A DNA stretch of 64,000 nt, from contig CAVVFN010000008.1 of assembly GCA_963747515.1 (NCBI GenBank), forward strand, positions 62,001 to 126,000, read 5' to 3'. Source of the stretch: Mariniphaga sp963747515 (GTDB lineage: Bacteria > Bacteroidota > Bacteroidia > Bacteroidales > Prolixibacteraceae). The notes beneath the pieces are model-generated. The model ran no database searches. It worked only from the letters and a program-made list of their open reading frames with translations, and was not told the DNA's origin. Both the position numbers and the translations under genes were made by a program. This document shows positions 1 through 7,810 of this stretch, in pieces (position 1 is the first letter of the stretch; every line of letters begins with the position of its first letter).

Positions 1-599
1 TGGCTTACTCTACGGCTAATGCTCCGCCTATTACTATAGTTGCCAACCACCATGCTACCATTACAATCACCGCTGAAAACGTTCCCGCGGTATCCATAGC
101 TTCCGACAATGAACCGTCTACTGAACCTCAGGCCAACCCAGCGGACGCAATAACTGAGACAGATCAGAAAGAAATTGGTTCGGTAATACTTTACAATATA
201 ATAGTTTAGGATACAGTACTTGAAGACTACTCTCCGTTGTAACTTCCGGTTCCAATGATGGACCGCGGAACTACAACTCCCTCTGTAAAGCGGTGAAAGG
301 TAAATCGTTTCACTGGATCATTAAAAGCTAATCATCCCCATGGTCCCCTTTGCGCCACGTGCCACGCTACTTACTCTGGGGCCGACGTATCGCCGCCAGA
401 TAAAATAGCGCTGAATACCATCCCTCCCCTCTCCTTAACTGCCCGAGAACACACAGCTCATGGAAATTCCGCCAAGGCGGGAGAAGAGAAAACAGTTACA
501 GCCCACAAGATAATCGTACCGTCAAAGCCTAGAGATTACAACTCGGCTACCCCTGATGGTGACAATCCTGCATAAACCAGTACTATTATTGTTGTACCT
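1..599. other. Corrupted Calx-beta repeat region
   Basis: No frame stays open here. Short stretches on the plus strand still look like Calx-beta repeats, for example a segment around 95-200 reading VPAVSIASDNEPSTEP, and one around 530-600 reading RDYNSATPDGDNPA before a stop. The plus strand joins the clean repeat at about 600. I see no other gene. Confidence 0.5.
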
Positions 600-2707
600 G
601 TGGACGCTAACGCGACTGTTGAACCTAATGAAAATGTTAATATTACTTTGGCAAACTTAAATGCTGGGGATAATAACATTTCAATAGATTTAGAAAATAA
701 TGCCGCAATTGTAACAATTGTTGATAATGATGTTGCAAGTTTATCTATTGATGATGTTAACGTTACAGAAAACATCTTAAATGGTACTGCAGTATTCACT
801 GTAACTCTTAACAATGCTGTCCAGAACGACTTCACCGTGAGCTATACCACTATTGAAGGGACAGCGCTTGAACCTGAGGATTATACTTAACCAGTGGCAT
901 TCTTACGTTTGGTGGAACAAATCCATTAACACAAACCATCTCCGTTACGATTATCAATGAACTCATCATTGAGCCATCGGAATATTTTACAGTGGATTTG
1001 AGTAACCTGGTATCAAACGGACAGAATATAACTATCAGTGATAATCAGGGACAAGGAGAAATTGTCAATGATGATGTACCAACTATTACCTGTCCGGGAG
1101 ATATAGTACAGGGAACTGACGATGATGATTGCAATACTGAAGTCACAATACCATATCAGGTGTTTGATACCAACTGGCCAACAGCCAGATTAAAGTGGAC
1201 CATGACGGGTGCAATGAATGATTCCGGTGATGGGCAGATTGGCAATTATACATTTGGGTTAGGTGAAACAACTATTACCTATGAGGCTTATGATGACATC
1301 AGTACAAATTATGCATCCTGCAGTTTTAAAGTGACTGTAATAGACGATGTACCACCAGTATGGCTCACTTCTGCAGGTAATCTTGATCGCTCAGTTTACT
1401 GCGGACAAATTACTCTGTTGAATGCTGCACAGGAACTTGCTCCGGAAGCAAAAGACAATTGCAGTGGTGTAGATTACATCAAAATATCCGGGGTATTTGT
1501 TCCGGGAGGTCCAAATGGCGCAGGAACCTATACCAACACATGGATAGCAACAGATGCATCCGGTAACATCTCATCTGTGTTCACTCAAACCATTACCGTA
1601 TTGGGTGTTACTATTGATGCCTCCGCCAGCAGTCAGGCAACTTTAATTGATTTAATTACTAATTTGAGTGGTGTTGTTACACTTAGTGCCACTGTAACTG
1701 ATGCAAACGATGCATTACTTTCAGGTGTTTACGTGAAATTCGAATTGGTGTTGTTTGATGAGCTTGGGATTGAAGAAGTAGTATGGGAAGATGATACTGA
1801 AACTGTTGACGGAATCGCCGAAGTTACAGTATCTGGTCTTGCTGTAAATCTTTACCAGGTAAGGGTAACTGCAGGTTCAGGATGTGATGAAGATGTTGCA
1901 TACCTTTCTGTTGCAGATCCATCAGCAGGTTTCGTAACCGGCGGTGGTTGGATAAACTCTCCTGAAGGTGCACTTGTTGGAACAACCATAGTTGGTAAAG
2001 CCAACTTCGGATTCAATGCACAGTACAAGAAAGGGAAAGAACAACGTGCTCGATCTGGAAGGCAATACGAACTTCCAGTTCTCGGCAGGTAATTTCCATT
2101 TCAAGAGCTCGGCATATGATGAAATGACCCTGGTGATTTCAGGTGCCAAGGCAACCTACCGCGGTACGGGGACAGTTAACGGCAGTGGCGACTATGGTTT
2201 CATGGTTTCTGCCATCGACGGACAGATAAACGGCGGTGGTGGTATTGACAAATTCCGGATAAAAGTCTGGGATAAAACTGACGGCAATAAAGTTGTTTAC
2301 GACAACCAGATAGAATCTGCTGAAAATGCTGATGCCACATCACTGCACTTGGCGGCGGCTCGATTGTCATCCATGAAGTGAAAACCGCTCCCGGCAAAAC
2401 CAAGTCGGCCGAGATTTCCATACCGGAAGTACAGACCGAAGTTATTGCCTCGCAGTTCAATGCTTACCCCAACCCGTTTACCGACAGGTTGCGCATTGAG
2501 TTTGTTCCTGCACAGGATGCCGATGCCCGCATCGACATGTACGACATGACCGGCCGGCTGGTGCAGACGGTATTCAACCAAAAGGTGGAAGCCGGCGTGC
2601 AGTACCGGGCTGAGTTCAAACCTGTTGCGGAAGTGGGTGGCAGCTACCTCTACCGCCTGGTGCTTGGAAATGCGGTTAAAACAGGTAAGGTGATTTACAC
2701 CAGATAA
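1..2707 (+). pseudogene. Frameshifted 3' part of a Calx-beta/HYR repeat protein with T9SS sorting domain
   Basis: This is the C-terminal part of a large secreted, probably cell-surface protein. Positions 600-890 encode a Calx-beta repeat (VEPNENVNITL, then IVDNDVASLSIDD). The reading frame shifts near 890 and continues from about 892 to 2040 with more Calx-beta sequence, an HYR-like domain starting at ITCPGDIV, and an Ig-like segment. It shifts again near 2040 into a domain read to about 2345 (DKFRIKVWDKTDG). It shifts a third time near 2345-2355 into the Por secretion C-terminal domain ending at 2707 (NAYPNPFTDRLRIEF). Correcting each break restores a family-like protein. Upstream of 600 the sequence still resembles Calx-beta repeats but is full of stops and frame changes. 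This may be a decayed gene or poor consensus at a contig end across repeats; the clustering of errors at the window start favours the second, as inference. Confidence 0.75.
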
Positions 2708-2739
2708 ATCCGAAAGAGAAGAATCAATTCTTAGGAGTT

Positions 2740-2775
2740 AAAAGCGCGTTCCGGATTGCCGGGATGCGCTTTTTC
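2740..2775 (+). terminator. Rho-independent terminator after the T9SS protein
   Basis: The stem AAAGCGC...GCGCTTT encloses a second CCGG/CCGG pairing and is followed by TTTTTC. It lies 32 bases after the stop codon at 2707. Confidence 0.75.
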
Positions 2776-2836
2776 TTTATAAATGGGAAATGGTGAAATT
2801 GTGAAATTGTCAAATTGTGAAATTGAAAGAGGGGAT

Positions 2837-2925
2837 GACGCAGATGGTTATGATGAAATATGATGGGTTATGATTTGGAAGGATTGATATATTGTGAAAT
2901 GGCTAAACTGTTAAATTGCTAAGGA
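2837..2925 (+). repeat. 89-bp direct repeat, copy 1
   Basis: It starts GACGCAGATGG and ends TTGCTAAGGA. It matches 3118-3206 with only a few differences by eye. AT-rich, no coding frame. Confidence 0.8.
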
Positions 2926-2982
2926 CGCAGATTATTATGAGGTTTATGATGGGTTATGATTGGGGAAATTGATAAAAGAGCT

Positions 2983-3049
2983 GAACGCTGATGGTTGGCA
3001 CTGTCGCCAGGACTTGTCAGCGTGCGCAGCTCCTGACAACGTCCGGGTT
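2983..3049 (+). repeat. REP-like hairpin repeat, copy 1
   Basis: A 67-base unit that is GC-richer than its surroundings. It contains GGACTTGTCAG and, 12 bases later, CTGACAACGTCC, an almost perfect inverted repeat. The second copy is at 3432-3498. Confidence 0.75.
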
Positions 3050-3117
3050 AATGGTGAAATTGATAAATTGATAAATTGATAAATTGTAAATTGTAAATTG
3101 TGAAATTGAGGAGAGGG

Positions 3118-3206
3118 GACGCAGATAGTTATGATGAAAAATGATGGGTTATGATTTGGAAGGATTGATATATTGTGAAATGGCTAAACTGTTAAATTGC
3201 TAAGGA
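3118..3206 (+). repeat. 89-bp direct repeat, copy 2
   Basis: Second copy of the element at 2837-2925, same length and orientation, with a few substitutions near its 5' end. Confidence 0.8.
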
Positions 3207-3431
3207 ATTGGACGCAGATGGTTATGATTGAGTATGATTGACGATGATAAAGTATCAGGATTTTTAGTATCAGGTATCAAGACTGGGAAGATCCTGGTCT
3301 TGTGTCTTGTGTCTGGATATCTTGTGTCTCTAAATGGCTAAATTGTTAAACTGCTAAATTGTTAAATTGTTTGGATGCAGATGATTATGAGGTTTATGAT
3401 TTTATATGATTGGGAATTTGAGAAAAGAACC

Positions 3432-3498
3432 GAACGCTGATGTTTGGCACTGTCGCCAGGACTTGTCAGCGTGCGCAGCTCCTGACAACGTCCGGGTT
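3432..3498 (+). repeat. REP-like hairpin repeat, copy 2
   Basis: Second copy of the 67-base hairpin element, in the same orientation as 2983-3049 and differing at about one position. Both are preceded by a similar GATAAAAGAG/GAGAAAAGAAC stretch. Confidence 0.75.
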
Positions 3499-3941
3499 TA
3501 GGGAGTGTTAAAACTCGCAGCATCAGGACCCAAGGACTCACCTCCCGGCCTTCAATATCCATACTGAGATCCCAGCCTTTATGAGCCTCTATCAAAATCT
3601 GACGTTCTTACTTGCTGAGAATGAAGGCACAACCGGTACCATTTTTGGAAATGACGGGTTTAAACAAATAGTGTGCCTGATTCATCCTGAAAGTTAATTT
3701 CTGCACCCGGGAATGGCATTCAGGATGTATAACCCTTGATAATACTGGCTTTATTGTTTATAACCCCTACTTCCCTACAGGAAAACGAATGCTTTATAAT
3801 ACTTATGTAAATGAACCTGAATTTTTTCCCTGAAGGGGACACATCACAGGTATATAAATCACTGATATTTTATAGTTTAGCTTCATTATTTACAAAACCA
3901 AAGTAAACAACGCTTTTAATAACCTTTAAAATTTTAAAAAG

Positions 3942-4829
3942 ATGAAAAGAAGATTATTCTTAATGGGAACACTGGCTCTTATTGTTACCGGTGGCATTTT
4001 CTGGAGCTGCCAGAAAGAGGAAATCATTTCGGATTCCGAAAGCTTGCTTAAAAAAGCCAAAGTTGTAACAACAGTGGCTGAAGAAATTGCATTGAATTAT
4101 CCTGCTGAGGTCTCTGTTAATGCTGACTTCGAAATCAGTTTTTCTTCCGGCTGCGGAAAGCTGTTGATTGAAAGAGGATATATACTGGATTCTGACGAGG
4201 TAACAAAAATTTACCACGGCTTAACCTGTGAAATGGAAAATCTGAATTGGGAAGAACTTGCTTCGGGTGGTTATTCAAACTGCATTGGTGATACCCACAC
4301 ACAAAATCTGCCTGAAGCAGGTACCTATGTTTACCGGACAAAATGGAATGCCAATGCAGAAAACAATTCAGAATGTCTGAATTGTGGAAGTTTCAACGGT
4401 AATAAAACGGCTTGTTTTGTGATTGAGGCAATTAATGATTGTCAGAACTGGCAAACAGAAACCGCTTTTGGTGGTGAAGCTTCCGGAGCTGGTTCTTCCT
4501 GGTGGTTTTATTACAACGGAGCCGGGGAAGAAAAAATTTATGCCGGTCAGGATATAGAAATCGGAACTGTTGAATATGTGGATGGCAGAATGATAATCAG
4601 TTTAGTTGACGGATGGGAATTAAACCCGGTGGAAATAAAAGATGAAGTTGAAGTTGAAAATACGGAACCTGTTAAAATACAAGGATACTTAGCTGATGAA
4701 CTTCCAACCGGCAGACCGGCTGCCGGAAAATTCACCACATATAAGGGAACATCTTTGAATCCGGAAATTGGGGCATCAGACTTTTACGTCATTCATCTTG
4801 ATGTCAGAAAATGTGCAGACGACAACTAA
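3942..4829 (+). CDS. Secreted lipoprotein of unknown function
   Basis: A 295-residue protein with a type II signal peptide: MKRRLFLMG, a hydrophobic run, then the lipobox FWSC with the lipidated Cys at residue 23. The mature part is acidic and rich in Cys (SSGCGKL, LTCEMEN, SNCIGD, SECLNCGS, TACFV, NDCQNW, VRKCADDN), suggesting disulfides outside the cytoplasm. I recognise no family. The segment around residues 165-200 is rich in Gly, Ala and aromatic residues. The start follows an A-rich leader (AAAATTTTAAAAAG) usual for this phylum. The gene stands alone between the repeat spacer and a terminator at 4856. Function is unknown; surface exposure is inferred from the signal peptide only. Confidence 0.8.
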   Translation: MKRRLFLMGTLALIVTGGIFWSCQKEEIISDSESLLKKAKVVTTVAEEIALNYPAEVSVNADFEISFSSGCGKLLIERGYILDSDEVTKIYHGLTCEMENLNWEELASGGYSNCIGDTHTQNLPEAGTYVYRTKWNANAENNSECLNCGSFNGNKTACFVIEAINDCQNWQTETAFGGEASGAGSSWWFYYNGAGEEKIYAGQDIEIGTVEYVDGRMIISLVDGWELNPVEIKDEVEVENTEPVKIQGYLADELPTGRPAAGKFTTYKGTSLNPEIGASDFYVIHLDVRKCADDN

Positions 4830-4855
4830 CTTGAAAGAATAATACAAGATGATTG

Positions 4856-4884
4856 AAGGCTGTCTCAAAAGGCAGCCTTTTTTT
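4856..4884 (+). terminator. Rho-independent terminator after the lipoprotein gene
   Basis: The stem AAGGCTG(T)CTC/GG CAGCCTT has an AAAA loop and is followed by seven or eight T residues, 27 bases after the stop codon. Confidence 0.85.
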
Positions 4885-5029
4885 ATGGTGACGTATGGAG
4901 CCTTACCCCCGGTTTGAATTTGAATTGGGCACGGAATTGCAATCTGTGCCGGAACGATGGAATCCGTTTATAAACAGCCGGGAAGGTTTTCCCGGGACTT
5001 GTTACTGTGCATAATTATGAATGCTGACC

Positions 5030-5059
5030 TTTGATATTGATATGCATTTGTTATATTTG
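5030..5059 (+). promoter_or_regulatory. Bacteroidota-type promoter of the ECF sigma gene
   Basis: TTTG at 5030-5033 and TATATTTG at 5052-5059 are 18 bases apart, close to the TTTG/TAnnTTTG consensus of the phylum. The start codon at 5090 is 30 bases downstream. Confidence 0.6.
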
Positions 5060-5089
5060 CTGTAGGCTCAATAATGGCCAAAACAACTT

Positions 5090-5668
5090 ATGAGGCAAAC
5101 CATCAATGAACAAGAACTTCTTTGGGAAAGCTTTCTGACAGGCGATAAGGAGGCGTTTGCTCATTTCTACAACTTGCATGTGGATGCCATGTACCGATAC
5201 GGAACCAAATTGTGCAGGGATGAAAATCTTGTTAAAGATGCCATCCAGGAAATTTTCCTGGAGCTCTACCTTAAACGGCAAAAAAACAAATCGAATCCCG
5301 AAAACCTCCGGTACTACCTGATACTGGTCTTGAAACACAACCTGATAAAAAAACTAAAACGAAACCGGAAGCAGGTAAATGAAGAAACTTCCAGTCTGAT
5401 GTTCGAACCGGAGTACAGCATAGAAAAAATCATTATTGAAAATGAAGAGGAGGCTGAACTGAGCCGGCGGGTGCAGAATGTACTTCACAAACTTCCGGCA
5501 AAACAAAAAGAAGCCCTGTACCTTCGGTTCAACGAATCGATGGAATATTCCGAAATTGCACAGGTGATGAAAATTTCAGTTGAATCGGTGCAAAAGCAGG
5601 TTTACCGGGCATTAAAATCGATACGCCGGAAAATCGAACATAAGGAGTTGGTATTGTTTCTGTTTTGA
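5090..5668 (+). CDS. ECF-type RNA polymerase sigma factor
   Basis: A 192-residue sigma-70 family protein of the extracytoplasmic-function class. Region 2 spans about residues 20-85 (FYNLHVDAMYRYG, then DAIQEIFLELY) and binds core RNA polymerase and the -10 element. Region 4 spans about 130-182 (LPAKQKEALYLRF, YSEIAQVMKIS, QVYRALKSI) and recognises -35. Length is normal for the class. In this phylum such genes normally sit directly before a fecR gene and a susC/susD pair, and the FecR protein holds the sigma factor inactive until the SusC-type receptor signals substrate. Here the FecR gene follows only after 2.1 kb holding a toxin-antitoxin pair and repeats. It has its own likely promoter at 5030. 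Confidence 0.9.
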   Translation: MRQTINEQELLWESFLTGDKEAFAHFYNLHVDAMYRYGTKLCRDENLVKDAIQEIFLELYLKRQKNKSNPENLRYYLILVLKHNLIKKLKRNRKQVNEETSSLMFEPEYSIEKIIIENEEEAELSRRVQNVLHKLPAKQKEALYLRFNESMEYSEIAQVMKISVESVQKQVYRALKSIRRKIEHKELVLFLF

Positions 5669-5694
5669 GCAGTCCTTTGCCATGAGTTTCATTG

Positions 5695-5769
5695 CCGTTG
5701 GCTTCAGCCAACAGATTAGTGAATTGGCAGGATTGGGAGGCCTCCATTGCCGTTGGCTTCAGCCAACGG
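5695..5769. repeat. Two palindromic CCGTTGG/CCAACGG repeats
   Basis: The 20-base palindrome CCGTTGGCTTCAGCCAACGG is exact at 5750-5769 and differs by one base at 5695-5714. The copies lie in a longer tandem unit with similar flanks (CATTGCC before, GATTAG or GATCAG after). Confidence 0.8.
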
Positions 5770-5900
5770 ATCAGAGATTGAGCAGAAATGGGAGGCTTCA
5801 GCCACATTTAATTTCAGAATTTTGAAAGCTTGAATTTATTATCATTGATTTCTGCGTGAGAAAATGCGGCTCATAGCCGGCTTCTTCTTTACCTCTTAAA

Positions 5901-5920
5901 CCGTTGGATAAATCCAACGG
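5901..5920. repeat. Palindrome CCGTTGGATAAATCCAACGG
   Basis: A 20-base sequence with perfect 9-base arms around a 2-base centre. The same 20 bases recur at 7575-7594, on the far side of the AbiE-like pair. Confidence 0.8.
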
Positions 5921-5947
5921 CAATAGAAGACAGCCAGAGTCATGACC

Positions 5948-6020
5948 GTCTTCCGTCTTCCTACTTCGGTCTTCCGTCTTCCTACTTCCGTCTTCCGTCT
6001 TCCCTCTTCCGTCTTCCTCC
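5948..6020 (+). repeat. CTTCCGTCTTCC low-complexity tract, copy 1
   Basis: An iterated pyrimidine tract built from CTTCCGT, CTTCCTA and CTTCGGT units. A second tract with the same units, also preceded by CCAGAGTCATGACCGT, is at 7268-7350. Confidence 0.75.
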
Positions 6021-6176
6021 TTCGCATTCACTGTTCACTGTTTACTGTACACTTTACCAATAAAATTCAACAGTCAGCTAACAAATTTGAATGGGGAAAT
6101 AATTGCACAAAAATATTATCTGAATTTAACACACAGTTTAATCCGAAAAAACAGCTATAAGAATTAGGTTTTTTGT

Positions 6177-6184
6177 TACTTTTG
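6177..6184 (+). promoter_or_regulatory. Candidate -7 box of the AbiE-like pair
   Basis: TACTTTTG matches TAnnTTTG, about 100 bases before the first start codon. No clear -33 element. Confidence 0.35.
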
Positions 6185-6282
6185 AAAGAGCATTAATTTA
6201 GCCTTGCCGAATGAAAAAAGGAACTATTAAATTGGTTTGGGCAGAACTTTTGCAGGTAGTTTAAACAAATGAACGGAGAATT

Positions 6283-6582
6283 ATGACTGAAATGATTGAC
6301 AAATTAAACAAGAAATATTTTTGGGATATAAATATTAATGACTTAGAAGCAAATAAATCAAACAGGATAATAATCGAGCGTGTTTTTAACTTTGGAAATT
6401 TAGATGATATCAAACTTATTGTTGACAATTACGGAATAACAAAAATTAAAAACGTCGTTTGCAACCTCAATTATATTGATCCAAAAACTTTTAATTTTCT
6501 TGCTTTATTTTTAAATATTCCTAAAACTGAGTTTAAATGTTACACAAAGAAACAGTTGAACAATCTACACTGGAATTATTAA
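6283..6582 (+). CDS. Small AbiE-associated protein (DUF6922-like), putative antitoxin
   Basis: A 99-residue protein with motifs ERVFNFGNLDDI, CNLNYIDPKTFNF and CYTKKQLNNLHWN. I associate this pattern with the small DUF6922-type protein found before AbiEii-family nucleotidyltransferases in Bacteroidota; that family name is from memory. Its last 46 bases overlap the next gene, so the two are translationally coupled. A role as antitoxin or regulator of the downstream nucleotidyltransferase is inferred from this arrangement. The first ATG (6283) follows GGAGAATT; a second in-frame ATG is at 6292. The gene has no signal peptide and should act in the cytoplasm. Confidence 0.7.
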   Translation: MTEMIDKLNKKYFWDININDLEANKSNRIIIERVFNFGNLDDIKLIVDNYGITKIKNVVCNLNYIDPKTFNFLALFLNIPKTEFKCYTKKQLNNLHWNY

Positions 6583-7166
6583 AAGAATTACAAAAAAAAG
6601 ACTATTTGTCCGTATTCCATCTGGCAGGAGGAACTGCTTTAGCTCTGAAACTTGGACACCGAAAATCACGTGATATTGATCTGTTTTCAAATATAGGGTT
6701 CGATGAAAGTTATGTTTTGGAGAATTTATCTACCGATTTTTCATTTAATCTCTTTTTCTCTGCTAATAATACGTTGAAAGGAAGTATTGGTAATGTACAG
6801 GTTGATATCCTGGCTCACCGCTACCCGTTAATTTATAAACCCTCTGTTATTGAAGACATTTCAATGCTATCTACAGAAGATATTATTGCTATGAAACTGA
6901 ATGCAATATCCATTAATGGACAACGTGTTAAAGATTTCATTGACATTTATTTTTTACTTGATCATTATTCAGTAAAGGATATGTTATCATTTTACAAAAC
7001 AAAATATTCGCAATTTAATGAAGCAGTGGTACTAAAAAGTTTAATCTGGTTCGACGATGTTGATCCGGGAGAATGGCCTGTAATTTTAAATAATCCGAAT
7101 CTGAAATGGGACGATGTAAAGAATAAAATAGTTTTAGCAACCCGGCAATTTTTAACGAAGCTATAG
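6537..7166 (+). CDS. AbiEii/AbiGii-type nucleotidyltransferase toxin
   Basis: A 209-residue protein with the nucleotidyltransferase signature at residues ~30-52: LAGGTALALKLGHRKS then DIDLFS. The GG and the DxD-type Asp pair are the expected nucleotide/metal site. Residues ~118-145 (EDIIAMKLNAI, KDFIDIYFLL) match the conserved second half of the family, including the Lys of the active site. AbiEii proteins transfer nucleotides to RNA, for tRNA in characterised relatives, and cause reversible growth arrest or phage abortive infection. It overlaps the preceding small gene by 46 bases. The pair sits between an ECF sigma gene and its FecR and is flanked by the same repeats on both sides. Target RNA and anti-phage activity are unknown. 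Confidence 0.85.
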   Translation: MLHKETVEQSTLELLKELQKKDYLSVFHLAGGTALALKLGHRKSRDIDLFSNIGFDESYVLENLSTDFSFNLFFSANNTLKGSIGNVQVDILAHRYPLIYKPSVIEDISMLSTEDIIAMKLNAISINGQRVKDFIDIYFLLDHYSVKDMLSFYKTKYSQFNEAVVLKSLIWFDDVDPGEWPVILNNPNLKWDDVKNKIVLATRQFLTKL

Positions 7167-7267
7167 ATTTGGATGAGCGCCTCCCCCCTCCCCGCCTGGA
7201 GAGGGAAGTGGCAGCTTGCTGCGGCAGGGTGAGGAAATATTTCCAACGGCAACAGAATACGGCCAGA

Positions 7268-7350
7268 GTCATGACCGTCTTCCGTCTTCCTACTCCGGTC
7301 TTCCCTCTTCGGTCTTCCTACTTCCGTCTTCCGTCTTCCTACTTCCTCAT
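7268..7350 (+). repeat. CTTCCGTCTTCC low-complexity tract, copy 2
   Basis: Same CTTCCGT/CTTCCTA/CTTCGGT units as 5948-6020 and the same left flank (GCCAGAGTCATGACCGT). Confidence 0.75.
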
Positions 7351-7574
7351 ACTACCACCCCGTCTTCCGCTATAGCGGAATCCACCCCTCCTCGAAAAGG
7401 AGGGGAAAGTTCGCAGTACAGTTGGTGAATGGTGCATAAATATCTTTGCCCTGGGTTTAGGGGCTGCTTTATTGCCGTTTGCCTTCAGGCAACGGAGAAG
7501 CTTAAAGCAAGGAATCTTTGGTTTTAGCCCCATTTCCCAGACAATGCGGCTTCTCTTAACGCTGCATGCCGGAA

Positions 7575-7594
7575 CCGTTGGATAAATCCAACGG
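7575..7594. repeat. Palindrome CCGTTGGATAAATCCAACGG, second copy
   Basis: Identical to 5901-5920. Together the two copies bracket the AbiE-like pair. Confidence 0.8.
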
Positions 7595-7810
7595 AAATGC
7601 TCACTTAAATAAATAAATCATCTGCAGATAAAATTTGAAGTTTTTGCCTTCATTGTCGTGGGTTTTGGCCAACGGATTAGAGAGAATGCCTGGTTGAGAG
7701 GCTCATTTCCAAACAATAAGAAAATAAAAAATAATTATTTAAAAAAAGTTAAAAATACTGTCCATTTTTTGAAGGGCTGAGTCCTTTTAAAGGAGAACGA
7801 TCAGATCTAA

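Larger units (their letters stand above)
2776..3941. other. Gene-free repeat-rich spacer
   Basis: No convincing coding frame. The region consists of runs of variants of AAATTGTGAAATTG and GGTTATGAT, an 89-base direct repeat and a 67-base REP-like repeat, which are listed separately. The last ~250 bases before the lipoprotein gene at 3942 are unique AT-rich sequence. Confidence 0.7.
5669..6282. other. Repeat-rich spacer after the sigma gene
   Basis: No gene seen. It contains two palindromes with arms CCGTTGGCT/AGCCAACGG, one with arms CCGTTGGAT/ATCCAACGG, and a CTTCCGTCTTCCTA-type tract at 5948-6020. A candidate -7 promoter box for the AbiE-like pair is at 6177. Confidence 0.7.
7167..7810. 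other. Repeat-rich spacer before fecR
   Basis: No gene seen. It holds the second CTTCCGTCTTCC tract (7268-7350), a degenerate copy of the CCGTTGG palindrome near 7474-7495, an exact copy of the 5901 palindrome at 7575-7594, and a weak copy near 7655-7680. The last 80 bases are AT-rich, with an AAAGGAGA ribosome site for fecR near 7789. Confidence 0.7.

Noticed and set aside
536..835. 99-codon minus-strand frame in the Calx-beta region
   Set aside because: It is the complement of the clean Calx-beta frame at 600-890 and has no ribosome site or family resemblance.
2837..3498. Possible CRISPR array from the repeated units
   Set aside because: Only two copies of each unit, with unequal length and spacing and no cas genes in the window.
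3362..3595. 77-codon minus-strand frame over the REP-like repeat
   Set aside because: It runs through the 67-base repeat and low-complexity sequence; no protein-like motif.
5942..6160. 72-codon frame with repeated VFRLPTS units
   Set aside because: The repeat is only translation of the CTTCCGTCTTCC tract; not a real protein.
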